Part shown: piece by piece, positions 1 through 10,131 of the stretch
Layout of the letters: each line of letters starts with the position of its first letter
How positions within the stretch are numbered: the first letter of the stretch is position 1
Source of the DNA: Protostelium mycophagum
Taxonomy: Eukaryota; Evosea; Variosea; Protosteliida; Protosteliaceae
Length of the DNA: 28,540 bases
Direction: 5' to 3'
Assembly: GCA_002081555.1 (NCBI GenBank)
Contig: KV921185.1
Coordinates: 1 to 28,540 of the forward strand
The notes under the pieces: model-generated
Database searches by the model: none
The model's input: only the letters and a program-made list of their open reading frames with translations
What the model was told of the DNA's origin: nothing
Program-made: the position numbers and the translations under genes

Positions 1-300
1 GTCATCAGAAGAAACAAGAGAGGCGCATATATACTTCAGGATGCCAATGGTGCAACTCTACCACATAACTACTCCCTAGATAAACTAAAGATCATTTCTC
101 AAGATCCAGATAAATTCAGAACTTTATATATGATGGAAAAGATCCTTGATCATAAAGGGCAAGCACCAAACTATCACTACAAAGTCAAGTAGAAAGGCTA
201 CAGTGCACCTACCTAGAAACCAGAGAGCAACTTTGATGACTGGGCTGTTATTGATTGTTACTGGATATCCAGACAACCTCTACGTGATCAAACAATGATA
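1..300 (+). pseudogene. 3' end of Ty3/gypsy integrase with chromodomain, broken
   Basis: Frame 1 reads through the end of an integrase (a Gly-x-Tyr-x-Leu stretch followed by a NYSLDKLK-like segment, as in the GPF/Y module) into a chromodomain (EKILDHKG, then KGY, KPES, NFDDW). Two in-frame TAG codons, at 190-192 and 214-216, sit exactly where chromodomains carry their conserved tryptophans (the W of VKWKGY and the W of TWEPE). The copy is therefore a dead chromovirus-type LTR retrotransposon, cut by the left edge of the window. It is followed at once by a purine-rich tract and an LTR start, as expected for the 3' end of such an element. The family call rests on motif order; the stops are seen directly. 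Confidence 0.85.
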
Positions 301-320
301 AATATCACTAAGAACACCTC

Positions 321-338
321 AAGAAAGAAGGGGAGTGA
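321..338 (+). other. Polypurine tract of the LTR retrotransposon
   Basis: AAGAAAGAAGGGGAGTGA lies directly before the LTR start TGTTGT. The same tract recurs before LTR starts at about 1019-1036 and 1213-1230. In LTR elements this is the plus-strand priming site, so its position fixes the LTR boundary. Confidence 0.8.
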
Positions 339-1230
339 TGTTGTGAAACAACATTAAAACACAAGTAGCAGCAAAGCATTGAGCTTTGGCAAATCTTGGC
401 AAATCCAGCGTTGTAGACAAGCAATTAATTGCACCTGCCATCCCAATCCTGTCTATAACACAACAACTCTTAATAAAACCTCAGTCATTAAAACACAAGT
501 AGCAGCAAAGCGTTGAGCTTTGGCAAATCCAGTGTTATAGATGAGCAACTAATTGCACCTACCATTCCAATCCTGTCTACAACGCTACAGCTCTTAATAA
601 AACCTCAGTCTGTCTGAAGAGACAGAGTTGAGGCCATAGTAACGTTTTGACTTCTTTATTTCTTCACTGCTCCTGCATTCCATTCCTACCATCTCTGAGA
701 TTGAGACAACACCATCCCAATCCTGTCTACAATGCAATGACTCTTAATAAAACCTCAGTCTGTCTGAAGAGACAGCTTTGGCAAATCCAGCGTTGTAGAC
801 AAGCAATTAATTGCACCTGCCATCCCAATCCTGTCTATAACACAACAACTCTTAATAAAACCTCAGTTTGTCTGAAGAGACAGAGTTGAGACTACATTAG
901 TGTTTTGACTTCTTTATTTCTTCACTGCTCCTGCGTTCCATTCCTGCCACCATTCCAATCCTGTCTACAATGCTACAACTCTTAATAAAACCTCAGTCTA
1001 TACCACTAGGAACACTTCAAGAAAGAAGGGGAGTGATGTTGTAAAAACAACATTAAAACACAAGTAACAGCAAAGCGTTGAGCTTTAGCAATTCCAGTGT
1101 TATAAATGAGCAACTAATTGCACATGTCATCCTAATCTTGTCTTCAATGCAATGACTCTCAATAAAACCTCAGTCTGTCTAAAGAGACAGAGTTAAGACC
1201 ACAGTAGACCTCAAGAAAGAAGGGGAGTGA
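339..1230 (+). repeat. Scrambled array of partial LTR copies
   Basis: The stretch is built from pieces of one LTR, all in the same orientation. They run about 339-486 (5' part), 487-711 (LTR lacking its first ~15 nt, with a proper end GAGACAACA), 712-775 (middle part), 776-949 (middle to near end), 950-995 (middle part), 996-1036 (internal sequence plus polypurine tract) and 1037-1207 (5' two-thirds). A second tract at 1208-1230 then leads into the complete copy. Each piece carries AATAAAACCTCAGT, which contains a polyadenylation-like signal. The breakpoints differ and fall inside the LTR, so this is not a simple tandem repeat. No gene is present; short ORFs here are translated LTR. Confidence 0.8.
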
Positions 1231-1470
1231 TGTTGTAAAAACAACATTAAAACACAAGTAGCAGCAAAGCGTTGAGCTTCAGCAAATCCAGTGTTGTAGA
1301 CAAGTGACTAATTGCACCTGCCATTCCAATCCTGTCTACAATGCTACAACTCTTAATAAAACCTCAGTCTGTCTGAAGAGACAGAGTTGAGACCACAGTA
1401 GCGTTTCAACTTCTTTATTTCTTTACTGCTCCTGCGTTCCATTCCTGCCATCTCTGAGGTTGAGACAACA
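1231..1470 (+). mobile_element. Complete LTR, about 240 bp
   Basis: It starts TGTTGTAAAAACAACA directly after a polypurine tract and ends TTGAGACAACA, so the termini TGTTGT/ACAACA are inverted repeats with the canonical TG..CA ends. It contains AATAAAACC about 125 nt from the start. It is the longest uninterrupted copy and serves as the reference for the pieces at 339-1230. The internal region of the element is missing between the copies. It belongs to the same element as the broken integrase at 1-300. Confidence 0.85.
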
Positions 1471-2107
1471 CCACCTTAGGAAATTTTGAATTTTCTAGAG
1501 GCAGAGCCATCTTATTGCACAAGGCTGTAGACACAACATGATCTCAACAGTAATCAAAACAGGGTCAGTTATCAGAAACCTTACATAAGTTGATGTTATG
1601 GCAAAAAATTCAACACTCTTCTCTAGTAAGTATTTATTGTAGTTAGAGAGGTCTATGCTATTAATGCCTCTTGGCAGAGAGAGGCAAAAGAGTTTCTCTA
1701 TGCTCCACAGCCATCTTAAGATGGTTGGCTATGTTGTTGCATCTGATGTCTACTTGTACAGTGATTGTACATTCGATTTTGGACCAGGGTTGTTCATTGT
1801 TGGCATGATAAACACCTCATAAATGTCCACCAGGTAACAAAAACAGTCTAAAATTTTGTTAGAAAATTTATTAAATTTTTGAGCATAGAAAAATTTGTAT
1901 TCTTGATTGTCCTCCGAAGCAACCGCAAACAGAAAGTTAGAATCCTGGGCATCGCTGCTCAAGCAGAATAGACATTTAATTTTTATTGATTTATTATTTC
2001 GCTTGCTCAATCATCTTAGAACCATATTTGAAACGACAATTTCCGAAACGACATTATCGCAACGGTGAGGAAGACCTTTATTCTCAGGGTTCTCACCCTT
2101 TTTTAGA
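1471..2107. other. Intergenic region upstream of the MAEA gene
   Basis: This is AT-rich sequence between the LTR and the MAEA start. A reverse-strand frame at about 1750-1960 is open for roughly 70 codons and ends in TAG, but it has no convincing start or recognisable motif, and its upstream part would collide with the MAEA first exon. I see no RNA gene. The last 100 bp must hold the MAEA promoter. Confidence 0.5.
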
Positions 2108-3949
2108 ATGGATTTGGAGCAGGCCTTCTTGAAGGCACCATATGAAGGCCTCAATCGTTCATTTCGAAGATCACAACAAACAATAGAGAAGGAAATATCA
2201 CAGGTCAAACGCCAGTTTTTAATGATCTGACGCATCAAGGTTGTGAAAGAGGTCGCTGAGTTGAACAAATCAACTTCTTTGGGAAAAGAAGCAGCTCATG
2301 AACAGCTCGAAAAATTAGCTGGAAGATTGAAAACACTGAAGAGAAAGGTGATCTTGATGTTTATTTTGATTATGATCCGTAATTTACACGTCTCGACAGT
2401 TAGATGAGTTCAAAAAGGACGAGAATGTGTATATTAATCGCTGTCACACCAGAATTCAACATCTCACGGAATACTCTCAAGTGGATCTCAAAGACATCTC
2501 TTTAGAATCCGCCAGAAAGTGTGTATTTCTGCCTGGAACATCACTCATATGCATAGATGGCACAAAATTAAATTGGACAGAAGCATTGTCGATTATATGA
2601 TGAAAAGTGGACAACATGGAGCTGCCATTCGTCTTGCAGAGGTGTCCAACATCCAGGTAGGCATGATGATTCCTTTGATAAGTTTGGTTTGTTTCAGTTT
2701 CATCTCACGGCTGCTCTGCAGATGACCTTTTGGTGCAGACTCACTTGCATCTCAATTTATCATGTACACTTTGAAGAACGCGTCCTCATTTATTGCTTCT
2801 CTGTGGCAAATCTACCACAAAGCAAGATCACTCCTTCTCTTTTGTACATCACACCAAGATCATCATGATTTTTAAGATCTCAGGAATTGGTGGATCTGGA
2901 TGTCTTCATGAGTGCCAAACGCGTTGTAGATAGCTTGAAAGCAGGAGACTGTAAAGAAGGTCTTCGCTGGTGCAACGAAAACCGTTCCAAACTGAAGAAA
3001 ATCGACGTGAGAATCTGACATTCCTAATTTATAAAACTTAATTCTGACAGTCCAATTTGGAATTCCTACTCAGAACACAAGAGTTTATCGAGATGGTGAG
3101 GACCAACAAATTCATGGAATCCATACAACACGCGAGAAAGTATTTCCAGCCAGCCGCAAGTGGAAATCTGAAGGAGATCCAGTCTGTGATGGCCACCCTC
3201 GCCTTCCTGCGCGACACCAAATGCCCCAAGTATCAGGTGGGTTTAGATCTCCGAGATTTGAAGGTGATGAACCGTTTAGAGTTTGTTTGGACCGGAGAGG
3301 TGGAGAGATATCATAAACCAATTCGAGAGAGAAAATTACCAATTGTACGGAATTGCTGAGGTGAAATTTGAGATATCTCACGACGCGTTGTTTGGCTCAT
3401 GGGGAGCATGTCCTCGCGCATGTCAAATTGACATTGGCTTCAAATCTGAAATATTGCAGGTGCCATATTTAGAAGTGCATTTGCAAGCTGGACTCTCTGC
3501 ACTCAAGACATCGTGAGTCCAATCATGTCACACACTCACTCAGTGTAATAGTTTCTGTTACGAAGAGGATGCACGTCAATCAGATTGTCCCATTTGTTCC
3601 ACAGACATGAATATCTTGGCCAAAGAATTGCCAGTCGCACATCACACACATTCTTCTCTTGTATGCCGTATCAGCAGGAAGCTAATGACGGATAGTAATC
3701 CTCCATTGGCCATGCCGAATGGAAATGCATACAGCAGAGACGCACTATTGCAAATGGCAAATGAGAATGGTGGCATGGTCACTGATCCCAGATCTGGAGA
3801 GGTGATACTTATACATTTCTGTCCTCTTTGATTTTATTTCGAGCAACCTTGTCTATATTTCACAGATACTGAACTGTCGTACAGAAATGCAACTACGCCG
3901 AGCTGAGGAGACTGTATATACTATAAATAGGAGACTGTATATACTATAA
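2108..3949 (+). CDS. MAEA: MAEA/Gid9-type subunit of the CTLH (GID) ubiquitin ligase
   Basis: Ten exons give 399 residues, close to human MAEA (396): 2108-2203, 2240-2347, 2400-2518, 2557-2656, 2884-3006, 3051-3236, 3280-3360, 3460-3512, 3552-3801, 3866-3949. Introns are 36-99 nt apart from one of 227 nt. The N-terminus has the APYEGLNRSFRRSQQ segment and a coiled coil. LisH lies at about 108-141 (WHKIKLDRSIVDYMMKSG) and CTLH at about 142-205 (ending in LRTQEFIEMVRTNK). A CRA-like part contains HLQAGLSALKT. A degenerate RING at about 290-360 carries CPIC and LVCRIS. MAEA pairs with RMND5 to form the catalytic core of the CTLH ligase. The ATG at 2108 is preceded by no upstream in-frame start, and the first residues align with the family. 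The last exon holds a 23-nt tandem duplication that creates the stop codon. Confidence 0.93.
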
Positions 3950-3952
3950 ATA
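3907..3952 (+). repeat. Two 23-nt tandem units at the end of the MAEA gene
   Basis: The unit starts GGAGACTGTATATACTATAA and runs at 3907-3929 and 3930-3952 with no difference. The unit is not a multiple of three, so the second copy is read in another frame and supplies the TAA stop at 3947-3949. AATAAA also falls at the end of the second copy. Confidence 0.9.
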
Positions 3953-3984
3953 AAGACACAATATACTCTTATAATTTATCCTCT

Positions 3985-4563
3985 TTAGTTGACTCTGGCG
4001 GGAGCAGTAGTGGTGGAGGTGGTGGACTGGTGGATGAGTGTTCCTGGCTCGGGTCTCTTCTCGCTGATGACCTTGAGGGCAAAGAAGATGGCCAAAAGGG
4101 TGAGGGCTAAGAGGATACCAGAGACGATGTAAGCCAGAACGTCAGAACCACAGAAAGCTCCTCTGTCGTAAGCAGTTCCGCCGACAAAGGTGTTGTCGTA
4201 GAAGGGCATGCACTGGTCGATGGTGGCAGTGAAGATGATGACCAAAATGTTCCAGATGAAGAAGGCAATAGCGCAGAGAAGGTAGATGATACCGTGTCTT
4301 CTAGGCCAGGCGAAGAGTCCGAGAAGTCCAAGAGCGACACCGTAACCGGTGACAAAGATTCCGTAGACGCCACCGAGCCAAGCGGGGACAGAGGCAAGAA
4401 TGATCAAGTAAGAGAGGATCTCGAGGATTCTTGAGGTAGTAGAGGGGCTGTTGACGTAAGGGTGCCATAATCCACCCTTTCCTCTGTTCCAAAATGGGTG
4501 AGATCCAGTGCTGGTGTTGGCAGGAACTCTGCTGGTAGCGTCGGTTTTACGTCCAAAAGGCAT
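3985..4563 (-). CDS. Four-pass membrane protein of unknown function
   Basis: A single exon encodes 192 residues. The basic, polar N-terminus (MPFGRKTDAT) is followed by four hydrophobic segments at about 46-63, 64-86, 91-113 and 142-164, and a Ser/Thr-rich tail (about residues 176-192). The loop between segments 3 and 4 has two cysteines (Cys118, Cys138) that could form a disulphide, so both ends would face the same side. The layout resembles tetraspan or MARVEL-type proteins, but I recognise no family signature. The start at 4563 has an A-rich context (AAAC before ATG). The frame stays open upstream to 4971, but that part looks unlike the rest and is probably 5' UTR. The gene is convergent with MAEA, with only 35 nt between stop codons. 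G/C-ending codons suggest strong expression. Confidence 0.75.
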   Translation of the reverse strand: MPFGRKTDATSRVPANTSTGSHPFWNRGKGGLWHPYVNSPSTTSRILEILSYLIILASVPAWLGGVYGIFVTGYGVALGLLGLFAWPRRHGIIYLLCAIAFFIWNILVIIFTATIDQCMPFYDNTFVGGTAYDRGAFCGSDVLAYIVSGILLALTLLAIFFALKVISEKRPEPGTLIHQSTTSTTTAPARVN

Positions 4564-5179
4564 GTTTGATTTGTTTAGTTTGTTCGTGAGCGTGGGGTGT
4601 TCGTTGGCCGCGTGGGTTGTGTTGAGGTGGTTGCTTGAAATGAAAGTAAACACGGTGAAAGTTTTGTGTGCGGATTTTCGGTGAGAATCACCAACCGTGT
4701 CGACATTTCCTAGCGACCCCGGTAAAAGATACATCAAGATCGTCCAGAGCGCCAGACTTGTGTCGACCAAAGAAAACTGGCTGACAAACCGCACTGGCGC
4801 AGTGCCGGTGACAGTTACATACGTTTGAATGAAATGCGGATCGGGCAGCAGATTGCCAGATGATGATGGCGAGTTGTGTGAGGAGTCCAGAGCTAAAAAA
4901 GAATTTGATAAATGGCTGACAGAGTCTAATTGATTGATCCTTCTGAAAGAATGATGTTTCGCCTGAGTCATTAATCATTCATCTATGCCTCTGAGCCTCA
5001 GTGCTTTCCTTCTATTTCGTTCCGATATTGTAGTTTTCTTGTGCAACAGCTGCATTCCATTGCACATTTTCACGCAACAATGGTGAGTTGTATTTTCATG
5101 AAAATTATTTTTCGTCAGCAGATCTTCGAGTGGACCGACACGCAACGGTCTTATACATACATATTTAACTTATCGTACA
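4564..5179. promoter_or_regulatory. Divergent promoter region: membrane protein / epsin gene
   Basis: This 616-bp gap separates two genes transcribed away from each other and should hold both promoters. No coding exon could be placed. On the minus strand the frame of the membrane-protein gene stays open to 4971 by chance or as UTR. No clear TATA box or repeat was found. Confidence 0.5.
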
Positions 5180-7785
5180 ATGGACGTGTCTAAAATACCC
5201 GGAATGGGTATGGTGAAGGGGGCTTGGAAGAGCACGTAAGGGTTCTTCGATATTCAAGAGGAGACTTATTCTTCTACTTCTTTAGCGTTTAGGACAGTTT
5301 GACTACTGCTTCCATCAGTGTGATTCACGATCTCGCACATGTGTTGGACGATAGACTTGACCTAATTTGTTGCAGCAAGAACATGGCCTTTCAGCTCTCT
5401 GATGTCGAAATCAAAGTGAAGGAGGCCACGTCGAACGAGAAGTGGGGTCCTTCCGGCACTCAGATGAGAGAGATCGCACAAGCCACTTTCTCTTAGTAGG
5501 TCCCCTTGTCTTTACATTTGATCTCACGAACAACAGCAACGACTTACCCCTCATTATGGGAACCATCTGGAGAAGATTGAACGACAGCGGTAAATATTGG
5601 AGACACGTGTATAAGGTAAGTCTGTTTTTGAAGATAACATCTTAGATCTAGAACCTGTGCTCGCCAGATCTTTTTTGTGTGTGATTTTTATCACCAATGT
5701 TGAGATCTCGCAGTCCCTACTGCTGATCGATTATCTTCTTAAGAACGGTTCTGAGCAAGTGGTTCGTGATTGTCGCGACAACATCGTCCAAATCCAGACA
5801 CTTCAAGAGTTCCAATACATCGATGAGACCGAGAAGGATGTAGGTCTTAGCGGTACGTGCACCACTCCCTCTATTCATCATTCATTCCTAATTGAGAACA
5901 GTTCGTGAGCGCGCCAAGCTCATTTTGGAGCTGGTCCATGATGACAAACGTCTGCGCAGCGAGAGAGACAAAGCCCAGTCGAACCAAAAGAAGTTTTTAG
6001 TCGGAATGGGATCCGGTGGTGGTCTTGGAGGAGGCGGCTATGACTCCTACGAAGGAGGAAGCGGATATGGAGGAGGTGGTTCTTCCTTCTCTGACCACAA
6101 CAGAGACAGAACCAGCAGTTTCTCTAATGATCGTGATGAAGGTAAATGATCTTTGTGTATGGTGATCTCGAATTTTTGTCAAATTCTGCAGACGATTTTG
6201 GACGTGGAGGACAGAAGAAAGATGATTTTGATGATGATCGTGACTTTGGTAGAGGAGCGAGCCGCACTTCCAGCACCACCAGCAGCACCCAGGCCAGGCC
6301 CAGGTGATTTCTCCCGCCCAAAATACGAATTTTCACTGATTTTTCAAAGAGCTCCCTCGTTCGACAAGGGTTCCTCCGCCCCCGCCCCCAAGGCTGCTGC
6401 TGCTCCAGTCAAGGCGGCCGCACCTGCCATCGACCTCTTCGATCTTGACCCCACCCCCGCTCCCGCCCCTCAATCTACAACGAACAATAACTTCGACTTT
6501 TTCTCTCAGCCCGCCCCCACCCCTGCCCCCACTCAGGGAGGCTTTGGGAATTTCCAGAGCAGTGCTCCTGCTAACAACAATGGTGAGTATACACAAAGTT
6601 GTAGATCGATAGTTTCTGAATTTCTCAAGCTGGATTTGGTAACTTCAACTCTGGTTTTGGAAACAACAATTCTGGCTTTGCGAACAATAACAACAACTTT
6701 GGAAGTTTCTCTGGACCCGGATCCTTCGGAACAAACAATGCCGCAACAGTCGCGCCAACTTCCAGCTTTGGCTCATTTTCCGGACCCAACAACACAAACA
6801 ACTCTGGTTTTGGAAGCTTCAACTCTGGTGAGCTTCCACGGAAATTTGGTTTGAAATAACTTCTAAATTTTCAAGCAAACACCGGTTCAAATGCTGGATG
6901 GGACGACTTCAGCGGAGGACAGGACCAGAAGCCAGAGGTGACTGGATATTCAATGGAATTTCACTGAAATTTCCAGGAAAAGGACCCTTGGGCCCACGCC
7001 AAGAGTCTTGTCAATTTGGATTCGATAGGTTCCGCTCCATCCAAGCCTGGAGCTCCCAAGCCCATGGGTCCCTCTCTTGTACGCCATTGTGACACTTGAT
7101 TTGTCAATTAACGGATCCCAGGGAACTTTGGGAGGCTCCACTGGAGCTATGGGACAACCCAAGATCGGATCTGGAACTCCCATGGGGCAACCCACAAGCC
7201 AGCCTGCCGGAGGCTTCGGAAGTTTTGGCGGGAACCAGCCTCTACAACCCACACCTGCCCAGCCTCAAGCTGGTTTCGGGGGAATGGGACAGCCAATGGG
7301 ATTTGGAGCACAAGGAAGAGGTCAACCCACACCCCAGGGATTTGGAGGTATGGGCCAACCCCAAGGTTTGACGATATCATAGATAATGGTATATGTGTAC
7401 TGATGACATCATAGGTAACCCTCAGGGTGGTTTTGGAGGAATGGGACAACCCCAACAAGCAGGTTTTGGAGGAATGGGACAGCCAATGGGACAGCCAATG
7501 GGAGGTGAATGTATCGATTGAAGATGGCAACTGACAAAGATGTACAGGCCTCGGTGCAGGAAGAGGAGGTCCAGGACAGCCTCAATACGGATTTGGTGGC
7601 ATGGGACAACCCCAGCAAGGTCAGTAGAATATATGGGTCTTTTGTGTAATCGCAACACCCCCTTGCATCATGAATTGAATTTTAAAGGATTTGGAGGCAT
7701 GGGCCAACCCCAAGGATTTGGACAAGGATTTGGACAACCACAAGGCGGCAGAGGAGCCCCTCCACAAGGCGGTTCCTTCTTCTGA
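5180..7785 (+). CDS. Epsin-related clathrin adaptor, CLINT1/epsinR type
   Basis: Fourteen exons give 614 residues (human CLINT1 has 625): 5180-5235, 5376-5495, 5537-5615, 5714-5852, 5902-6141, 6192-6303, 6350-6582, 6630-6827, 6876-6937, 6977-7078, 7122-7365, 7415-7504, 7548-7619, 7688-7785. The ENTH domain fills about residues 15-155 (VEIKVKEATSNEKWGPSG, WRRLNDSGKYWRHVYK, DYLLKNGSEQVV, VRERAKLILELVHDDKRLR). ENTH binds phosphoinositides and helps recruit clathrin at the trans-Golgi, endosomes or plasma membrane. The rest is disordered: Gly/Asp stretches, an IDLFDLDP motif near 276-283 (clathrin-box or AP-ear-like), Asn/Gly/Phe stretches, SLVNLDSI, and a tail of FGGMGQPQG repeats spread over four exons. 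A double AATAAA follows the TGA. Membership of the epsin family is certain; the epsinR subgroup is inferred from length and tail. Confidence 0.92.
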
Positions 7786-7786
7786 A

Positions 7787-7796
7787 ATAAATAAAG
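7787..7796 (+). terminator. Polyadenylation signal of the epsin gene
   Basis: AATAAATAAA starts 2 nt after the TGA stop and contains two overlapping AATAAA hexamers. The next gene starts 149 bp downstream of the stop. Confidence 0.7.
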
Positions 7797-7934
7797 TGTC
7801 CGACGCATCTCTCATGAGTTTGTTTCGGCGAAGAAGTCGCAGAAACTAAAAAACGCGAATATGCGAAAAACCAACACACATCATCATGCCAAAAGCCGCG
7901 ACCCAATCTCACCAGAAGGGACCGTCACTCCGCA

Positions 7935-8955
7935 ATGTCCGCCGAGCAGTATGTATTTAAATTCAGTTGTGACGAAGATCCTTCAATTACCAACCATATG
8001 GGATATTGTGATGACTTGGACCAATTATTAACAGTGACTTCTTCTTCAAGATATTATTAATCGGAGACTCTGGAGTTGGTAAGAGTTGCCTTCTTCTGCG
8101 GTTTGCGGTAAGTATGAAAGATTTTAATCTCATCCGCTCAAATGGAAAAAAATGTTATTATCAAATGTTCAACTGGGTATCCTTCTGTATTTAAAACAAC
8201 ACGTTCTTCAATAACAATGTTTAGGAAGATTCTTGGACCGAAACTCATATAAGCACCATCGGTGTTGATTTTGTAAGTCTCTTTGATCTACATCAATCAT
8301 GCGGACATTTCTGATGTTTTTCAGAAAATCAAGGCACTAGAGATCGATGGAAAGACAGTCAAATTGCAGATTGTATGTCTTTGAATTTATTCTATGTTTA
8401 TTATGTCGGCTGGGTTGTCGTGATCATGACCCGCACAGTGGGATACTGCAGGACAAGAGAGGTTTAGAACCATCACAAGCAGCTACTACAGAGGTGCCCA
8501 AGGCATCATCTTGGTATATGATGCCACCGATAAGGAGTCTTTCAACAATGTCAGACAATGGATGGGGGAGATAGATAGATACGCTTGTGAACACGTCAAC
8601 AAACTCTTAGTTGGAAATAAATCTGACCTTACTGGCGAGAGGGCAGTCGAGCCCACCGCTGCCAAGGTGAGCACCATCCACACATTCCAAGTTCATCCTG
8701 CCTGCAGATGACTGAATTTTAAAGGAATTTGCCGACAGTTATGACATCCCCTTTGTGGAGACTTCTGCCAAGACAGCCCACAACGTAGAAAAATGCTTCA
8801 TTCAAATTGCCACGGCCATCAAGAACAGGTATGTTGATCACTTTCATCAAATGAGAGAAACTGATCATTAAAGAATGTCTAACCAAAAGCCCGAGACACA
8901 AAGCACGATACATATTGCCACAAACGACAAGAAGAAGAAGGATTGCAAGTGCTAA
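7935..8955 (+). CDS. RAB1: Rab1-type small GTPase
   Basis: Seven exons give 198 residues: 7935-7948, 8035-8107, 8225-8272, 8325-8372, 8439-8666, 8725-8828, 8874-8955. All GTPase motifs are present: [11 protein letters not shown] (P-loop), ISTIGVDFK (switch I), [20 protein letters not shown] (switch II), GNKSDL (guanine recognition) and ETSAK. The C-terminus is Lys-rich and ends CKC, a typical double prenylation signal. The switch regions and [12 protein letters not shown] match the Rab1/Ypt1 group, which acts in ER-to-Golgi traffic; Rab8 and Rab10 are less likely. The first exon has only 14 nt and its donor GTATGT leaves an H at codon 5. A short upstream ATG at 7886 is in another frame. AATAAA at 8964-8969 follows the stop. 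Confidence 0.95.
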
Positions 8956-9247
8956 AAAAAACAAATAAAAATCATTCGTGAATTTTCAATTTTTTCTTCT
9001 GGGGTAAAACTCGTTGTAGATACAATTCTTAAGGTGTTTTGACCCGAAAGAGGAACAGGGGTCTCTCTTCCCACGTTCCCAAAACAATATATAATAAAGT
9101 CGATTCTACAATGCACTGAGGAGAATTATTATACCCACCTGAACCCTCTGCTGCTCATTTCATTTTGTTGCAATTAAGCATAACATAGCGTTTATTGACG
9201 TGTCGCTTGCGGTAAGGTGACGGTCGCTTCGCAAAATTCATGAAGAA
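8956..9247. other. Convergent 3' intergenic region
   Basis: AATAAA at 8964-8969 serves the Rab gene on the plus strand. On the minus strand AATAAA (plus-strand TTTATT at 9191-9196) lies 52 nt past the stop of the reverse gene at 9248. No other gene or RNA is visible. Confidence 0.55.
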
Positions 9248-9546
9248 TTATTTGGCGAAAGCCGCTCGAAAATATCTGGCAAACACATCAGCTTGGAATA
9301 TCTGTTCTTTACGGAGAATACCGTAAGAATCATCGGCGGCAGAAGATATCAGTGCCTCCTTTTGACTTCTTTATGAAACCATGCAGGTGCAGTTTCAACG
9401 CCTTCTTTGGAGCATAATAGACCGAAATGATGAAGGGATGTCTTAAGGCCTCCGGAACAATCAGATGTCGGTCCGGAACCTGTTTTATTCAGTTGCCATA
9501 GGAATCGAACAAGGGAAAACTTACGAAAGAACCGCCCAATACGTCT
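9248..9546 (-). CDS. Unrecognised reverse-strand gene, 5' end unresolved
   Basis: Read on the minus strand: an exon ending at plus 9525 (donor GTAAGT), an intron 9480-9524 with a CAACTGA..ACAG acceptor, an exon 9423-9479 (encoding VPDRHLIVPEALRHPFIIS), a likely intron 9359-9422, and a last exon 9248-9358 ending AAFAK and TAA. AATAAA lies 52 nt beyond the stop. If the 64-nt intron is not removed, the frame continues through a Lys/His-rich stretch to a TGA near 9330, so two protein ends are possible. No start codon was found: the upstream frame meets a stop within the first exon of the opposite IPT/TIG gene. I recognise no family. It is either a gene overlapping its neighbour or a remnant. Confidence 0.4.
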
Positions 9547-10131
9547 ATGGACAACGAGAGACGACTCCTCCCTTCTTTCAATGAATTATCGAGTGCATTT
9601 CAATGGAGGTCACTGCCGCCACCACCTGGTTTTATAGACACAGAAGATGGATCAAAGCCTCCAAGATCTGATCTGAATGTGATGGCCCATTCACAAAGTT
9701 TTATTGTGGATGACACACAAGTCAAGCGAAGGAAGATGGCTGAGCCTGAGGAGTTGAAAACAGTCATCAACAGATCTTCGTATCCCTTCTCACTTCGGCC
9801 CAGCCACGGCCCTCGCTCTGGTGGTCAGACGGTCACCATTGGACTGAACTGCTTAGATGACGAATACATTCAACAAGTGTCAGTGAGGGTCTTTCTATGC
9901 CACACAGACACAGTCTGACCTCCTTAGGTCTTTATAGACGGTCAATATATTCCGGTTCGAAACTGTACATTTATCACACCCGCTTTTCGTGGAAGAGATG
10001 ACATAGAAGTCGTTGTTGGTGTCGAGATGAGACCAGACCCATCTTGCCTCTTCTTGCAACCTTCTCCGCCGACTCTACAATTGAGACTATCCTATAGATA
10101 TGACCCACCAAGCATAGATTTTTTCGGGTGA
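9547..10131 (+). CDS. Small IPT/TIG-domain protein, probably nuclear
   Basis: Two exons (9547-9876 and 9928-10131, intron 51 nt) give 177 residues. The second half is an IPT/TIG immunoglobulin-like fold: PFSLRPSHGPRSGGQTVTIG, VFIDGQYIPV, TFITPAFRGRDDIEVVV, then LQLRLSYRYDPPS. Such domains occur in NF-kB, COE/EBF, CSL and CAMTA transcription factors and in some surface receptors. There is no signal peptide. The first 80 residues include LLPSFNELSSAF and a basic KRRK cluster near residue 60, which would suit a nuclear protein. No other DNA-binding domain is encoded, so it is a one-domain member. The ATG at 9547 is the first in frame, and the protein ends right after the domain. Confidence 0.75.

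Noticed and set aside
647-889. Plus-strand ORF in the LTR array
   Set aside because: It is translated LTR sequence with repeated segments, not a protein gene.
1750-2010. Reverse-strand ORF upstream of MAEA
   Set aside because: No start, no motif, and its 5' side would overlap the MAEA first exon; kept only as a note in the intergenic entry.
4564-4971. N-terminal extension of the membrane protein by 136 codons
   Set aside because: Composition differs from the rest, there is no domain, and the ATG at 4563 has a better context; more likely 5' UTR or promoter.
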